Positions 61,330-64,000 of a DNA stretch of 64,000 nucleotides are shown here, one piece after another. This stretch comes from Streptomyces canus (lineage in GTDB: Bacteria; Actinomycetota; Actinomycetes; Streptomycetales; Streptomycetaceae): positions 124,001 through 188,000 of the forward strand of contig NZ_JAUSWW010000002.1 in NCBI RefSeq assembly GCF_030815415.1. Direction: 5' to 3'. The position numbers and the translations under genes were made by a program. Below the pieces are notes generated by a model. The model made no database searches. It saw only the letters and a list, made by a program, of their open reading frames with translations, and was not told the origin of the DNA. The first letter of the stretch is position 1. The number at the start of each line of letters is the position of its first letter.

Positions 61330-62861
61330 GCAGCGCCGAGAGCATGCCGCGGTTCGACGCACAGGCCGCGGCTCAGCAGATGCTCGACCTCCAGGCGGCC
61401 GAGCAGCCCCCCGCACTGCTCCCCGCGCAGGCCTCCGGAGCCCCCGGCAGCCTGCCCTTCGCATTCCTGCAGTCCGGCATGCTGCCCCCGCACCTCAGCG
61501 ACCGCGGCAACGCCCGCCTCTTCGTCCAGCTCTACCGCGACCAGTTCCGCCACGTGGAAGGCCTCGGCTGGTTCTCCTGGGACGGCTACCGCTGGAAGCG
61601 CACCGGCGGTGAGAAGGCCGCCCTGTGGGCAGCGGGGGAGATGGCCGAGGACATGCCCGAGACCGACCCCCGCGGGGTCTTCAGCAACCGGGAACTGTCC
61701 TCGCACAAGAAGAAAACACTCTCCACCACCGGCATGAAGGCGCTGCTCACACAGGCCAAGGCATCCCCGGACCTCTCCGTCGACCCCGACACCCTCGATG
61801 GAGACCCCTACGCCCTGTGCACCCCCGGCGGCGTCGTCGATCTGCACACCGGCCACCTCCGCAAAGCGGACCCCACCCTGGACTTCCACTCCCGCGCCAC
61901 CAGCGTCGCCCCCCAGCCGATGGAGACCCCGCGCTGGCACCGCTTCCTCGCCGACACCTTCGGCGACGACGCGGAGGGCCAGGAGATGATCAACTTCTTC
62001 CACCTGCTGCTCGGCTACTCCATCACCGGCGATGTCGGCGCCCAGGTGCTGCCGTTCCTCCACGGAGAGGGCAAGAACGGCAAGAGTGTCCTGCTCGACA
62101 CGATGATCCAGATCCTCGGCGACTACGCCGACGCCGCCCCGCCCGGCTTCCTCATGGACCGCGGAGCCTTCTCCGAGCACTCCACCGAGCTCACCGAACT
62201 GCACGGCCGCCGTCTGATCGTGTGCAGCGAGCTCAAGCCCAACGACAAGTTCGACGAAGCCAGAGTCCGCCTCCTGACCGGTGGCGACAAGATCAAAGCC
62301 CGCCGTATGCGGCAGGACTACTTCTCCTTCACGCCCACCCACCACCTCTGGCTGCTGGGCAATCACCGCCCCGAAGTCTCCACCGGCGGCTACGCATTCT
62401 GGCGCCGCATCCGTCTGCTGCCCTTCACCCGCACCGTTCCCGCCGCCCGCCGGATCGACAACCTCGCCTTCGAACTCGTACGGGACGAGGGCCCCGGCAT
62501 CCTTCACTGGCTCATCGAAGGCGCCCGGCGCTACCTCGCCACCCGGGACCCCCTGGAGGGCCCCGACCGGGTGCGGATCGCCACCACCGCCTACGCCAAC
62601 ACCGAAGACCACATCGGCCGCTTCCTCGACGAATGCTGCACCCGTGCCGTCGACAACGGCAGCGAACTCCGCGTCGAGCAGGGCCTGTTGTTCGCCGAGT
62701 ACAGCTCCTGGTGCAACGCAGGCGAAGGCATCCGCCCCGCCTCGCCCCGCGCCTTCGCCACCCGAGTCCGTCAGGAAGTCGGCCTCGCCTCACCCACCGA
62801 CATGATCAAGTCCAACGGCCGCAAGTACTACCCGGGCATCGCCCTCCTGGGGACCGAATGA
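61326..62861 (+). CDS. SF3/D5-type replicative helicase (module B)
   Basis: 511 residues; ATG overlaps the primase stop. Walker A HGEGKNGKSVLLDTMIQILGDYADA, Walker B-like HGRRLIVCSELKPN, LLTGGDKIKARRMRQDYFSFTPTHHLWLLGNHRP. The C terminus is the winged-helix type ATRVRQEVGLASP. Highly similar throughout to 53308-54807, with a different N-terminal 60 residues. Those residues might contact module-specific partners. Confidence 0.9.
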   Translation: MSSAESMPRFDAQAAAQQMLDLQAAEQPPALLPAQASGAPGSLPFAFLQSGMLPPHLSDRGNARLFVQLYRDQFRHVEGLGWFSWDGYRWKRTGGEKAALWAAGEMAEDMPETDPRGVFSNRELSSHKKKTLSTTGMKALLTQAKASPDLSVDPDTLDGDPYALCTPGGVVDLHTGHLRKADPTLDFHSRATSVAPQPMETPRWHRFLADTFGDDAEGQEMINFFHLLLGYSITGDVGAQVLPFLHGEGKNGKSVLLDTMIQILGDYADAAPPGFLMDRGAFSEHSTELTELHGRRLIVCSELKPNDKFDEARVRLLTGGDKIKARRMRQDYFSFTPTHHLWLLGNHRPEVSTGGYAFWRRIRLLPFTRTVPAARRIDNLAFELVRDEGPGILHWLIEGARRYLATRDPLEGPDRVRIATTAYANTEDHIGRFLDECCTRAVDNGSELRVEQGLLFAEYSSWCNAGEGIRPASPRAFATRVRQEVGLASPTDMIKSNGRKYYPGIALLGTE

Positions 62862-63022
62862 CGCACCGCACACCACCCCCGTCAACCCCCCACGCTCTAT
62901 ATCTTGCCCGGCGGCCGAACTACGATGTCCCTCTGGCCCCGCTAGCGGCGGCCTCCAGAACACGCACGAACCAGTCCGGCCCCCGCATTGCGCACAGGCC
63001 GGCCGAAGGAAGGGCTGCGGCC

Positions 63023-63406
63023 ATGAGCTCGCTGTTGACCGAGAGCGACCTCACCCACGAGGCGGACGTGGTGTGGCTGGAGGACCCAGACAACCTCGAC
63101 TACGTCCGCCAGGCCCTGGACAAGACCAAGCGCCGCAACAACAAGCCTCCCTACGCCCGGGACGGCCGCATGGTCGGCTACGCCCTCCTCGATGTCGAGG
63201 CCGAACCCGACCCCGACAGCGGGCTTTACAAGCGGCGGGTCTTCTTCCTCCTCCCGCATGACCGGGACACCCTCCCCGACGGTCTCTACCGCGAGGGGGC
63301 CCCCGGCGAAGCCGTGGACCCCCGCACGATCAAACCCAGGAAGCCCGGCGCAAAGACCCCTCGCTCGCAACGAGGACCGGCCGCCATAGCGTCCGTGACG
63401 CCGTAA
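63023..63406 (+). CDS. Small replication-module protein (module B)
   Basis: 127 residues with the same core as 52910-53311 (VVWLEDPDNLDYVRQAL, KPPYARDGRMVGYALL, RRVFFLLPHDRDTLPDGLY). The ATG follows GAAGGAAGG and matches the paralogue's start. However, the frame is open further upstream to an ATG at 62858 that overlaps the helicase stop, the arrangement used in module A, so a 55-residue longer form may also be made. Function unknown. Confidence 0.78.
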   Translation: MSSLLTESDLTHEADVVWLEDPDNLDYVRQALDKTKRRNNKPPYARDGRMVGYALLDVEAEPDPDSGLYKRRVFFLLPHDRDTLPDGLYREGAPGEAVDPRTIKPRKPGAKTPRSQRGPAAIASVTP

Positions 63407-63466
63407 TCGGCGATCACAAATCGCCCAAAAGGTATACAAACGTACTGAACTCCCCACCCCTGCAAG

Positions 63467-63548
63467 CTATTACGTCGTAATAGCCGAGGGCGCGGAGCGC
63501 GGCGCCGGACGAACTCTCCCCGTACGGACCCCTATTACGTCGTAATAG
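63467..63548. promoter_or_regulatory. parS-like palindromes 6 and 7
   Basis: CTATTACGTCGTAATAG at 63467-63483 and again at 63532-63548, each followed by CCGAGGGCG. They lie at the far end of module B, about 4 kb from parA. Confidence 0.75.
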
Positions 63549-63709
63549 CCGAGGGCGAACCTCCTGCCGGAACCCGCCCCTTCCGCCGTGCTCTCGAGAG
63601 GGCGTACAGAGGGGGTCCTGGGCAGATTGAAGTTTCGGGGGCATGCCGGTTCGCGGGTGTTAGATGAACTTCGTACCCGACTTCCCTCACGCCGAAAGGT
63701 GGGCACGCG
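63549..63709. other. Right-end gap with possible promoter
   Basis: About 160 bases after the last palindrome without a gene. A run GTTAGATGAACTTCGTAC near 63658 could be a promoter -10 region for the short ORF that follows; this is weak. Confidence 0.3.
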
Positions 63710-63808
63710 ATGACCGCAAAGGCTGCTGTTGACATGGTCACCTCGACGTCGGTCGTAGCGGACGGAGGCAGCGTCGTGCTCTCTTTCGCGGATGAGAAGT
63801 GGCAGTAG
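63710..63808 (+). CDS. 32-residue ORF of unknown function
   Basis: ATG behind GAAAGGTGGG, starting MTAKAAVDMVTSTSVV and ending SVVLSFADEKWQ. Rich in Val, Ser and Thr with a charged, tryptophan-containing end. The stop overlaps the start of the next ORF, so the pair may be an operon. It has the size and composition of a modified-peptide precursor, but no modifying enzyme is in the window. A chance ORF is possible. Confidence 0.4.
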   Translation: MTAKAAVDMVTSTSVVADGGSVVLSFADEKWQ

Positions 63809-64000
63809 GGACCGCCTGACTCCGAAACGCCGAGGCAAGAGCCCGCCGTTGGAGGAGCCGCCCCAAGACACGACCGACGCCGTACGGGACATCCCGTACG
63901 GCGTTCTGCGTTGGCTGCTCGCCGAGGCGACGGGGGAGCGGCACCCCACCCGCGCCTACCGCAGACTCGGCAGCTCCCGGCGCGGCGAACTCCCTTGGGA
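63792..64000 (+). CDS. Unknown protein, N-terminal part (cut by window edge)
   Basis: 69 codons visible from an ATG inside the previous ORF. Basic N terminus (MRSGSRDRLTPKRRGKSP), then DTTDAVRDIPYGVLRWLLAEATGERHPTRAYRRLG. No family recognised. The beginning suggests a cytoplasmic protein, and the frame is still open at the edge. Confidence 0.45.
   Translation, partial: MRSGSRDRLTPKRRGKSPPLEEPPQDTTDAVRDIPYGVLRWLLAEATGERHPTRAYRRLGSSRRGELPW

Noticed and set aside
63407..64000. Plasmid telomere at the right end
   Set aside because: No dense set of terminal palindromes at the edge; the palindromes present are parS-like copies and coding-like sequence continues.

Overview
The window is high-GC actinobacterial DNA, almost certainly Streptomyces. 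Evidence: GC-rich third codon positions, GTG starts, SARP regulators, an AfsA/TetR gamma-butyrolactone system, and an NphB/NphT7-type meroterpenoid gene set. It joins a naphthoquinone-terpenoid biosynthetic cluster (about 1-52700) to a plasmid replication and partition locus (about 52900-63600). The arrangement suggests a large, possibly linear, Streptomyces plasmid or a plasmid integrated into a chromosome end. No telomere is seen.

Region 1 (1-7366, minus strand) builds the aromatic core. It encodes a type III PKS (1,3,6,8-tetrahydroxynaphthalene synthase), a cupin oxygenase that should give flaviolin, a PLP aminotransferase, two methyltransferases (one cut by the left edge), an ABBA prenyltransferase of the NphB/Fur7 type, a small DoxX membrane protein and an adenylate-forming enzyme. 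This set resembles the furaquinocin/naphterpin family. Region 2 (7817-19164) holds an MFS exporter, a stand-alone cytochrome b, an FAD monooxygenase, a lyase/flavoprotein pair that looks like the nitrous-acid enzymes CreD and CreE, and an OvmZ/OvmW-type regulatory pair. Aminotransferase, CreD/CreE and ligase together suggest diazotisation of an aminonaphthoquinone.

Region 3 (19251-27507, plus strand) is a complete mevalonate pathway with an NphT7-like acetoacetyl-CoA synthase and a nitroreductase. Region 4 (28138-36374, minus strand) is a complete S-adenosylmethionine regeneration cassette (metK, adenosine kinase, metH, metF, ahcY) ending in an unrecognised 42-residue ORF. Region 5 (36585-42356) holds a degenerate NRPS-like protein, an aromatase/cyclase and a thioesterase without its nucleophilic serine. 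Region 6 (42796-52662) is regulation and supply: two SARPs, two TetR receptors, AfsA, an NmrA-like reductase, acyl-CoA carboxylase beta and epsilon subunits and a flavin monooxygenase. At least six ARE-like palindromes lie among them, and an inverted repeat CTCAA-N7-TTGAG occurs in front of three genes, including cytochrome b.

Region 7 (52910-63548) is a compound replicon. Two paralogous three-gene modules (primase-polymerase, SF3 helicase, small protein) point away from each other. Each has its own inverted-iteron origin (AGCGACT in one, AGGGACT in the other), and a parA-parB operon and a DNA-binding protein lie between them. Seven copies of CTATTACG-N-CGTAATAG palindromes, probably parS sites, are scattered through it. 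The right edge carries two short overlapping ORFs of unknown role.
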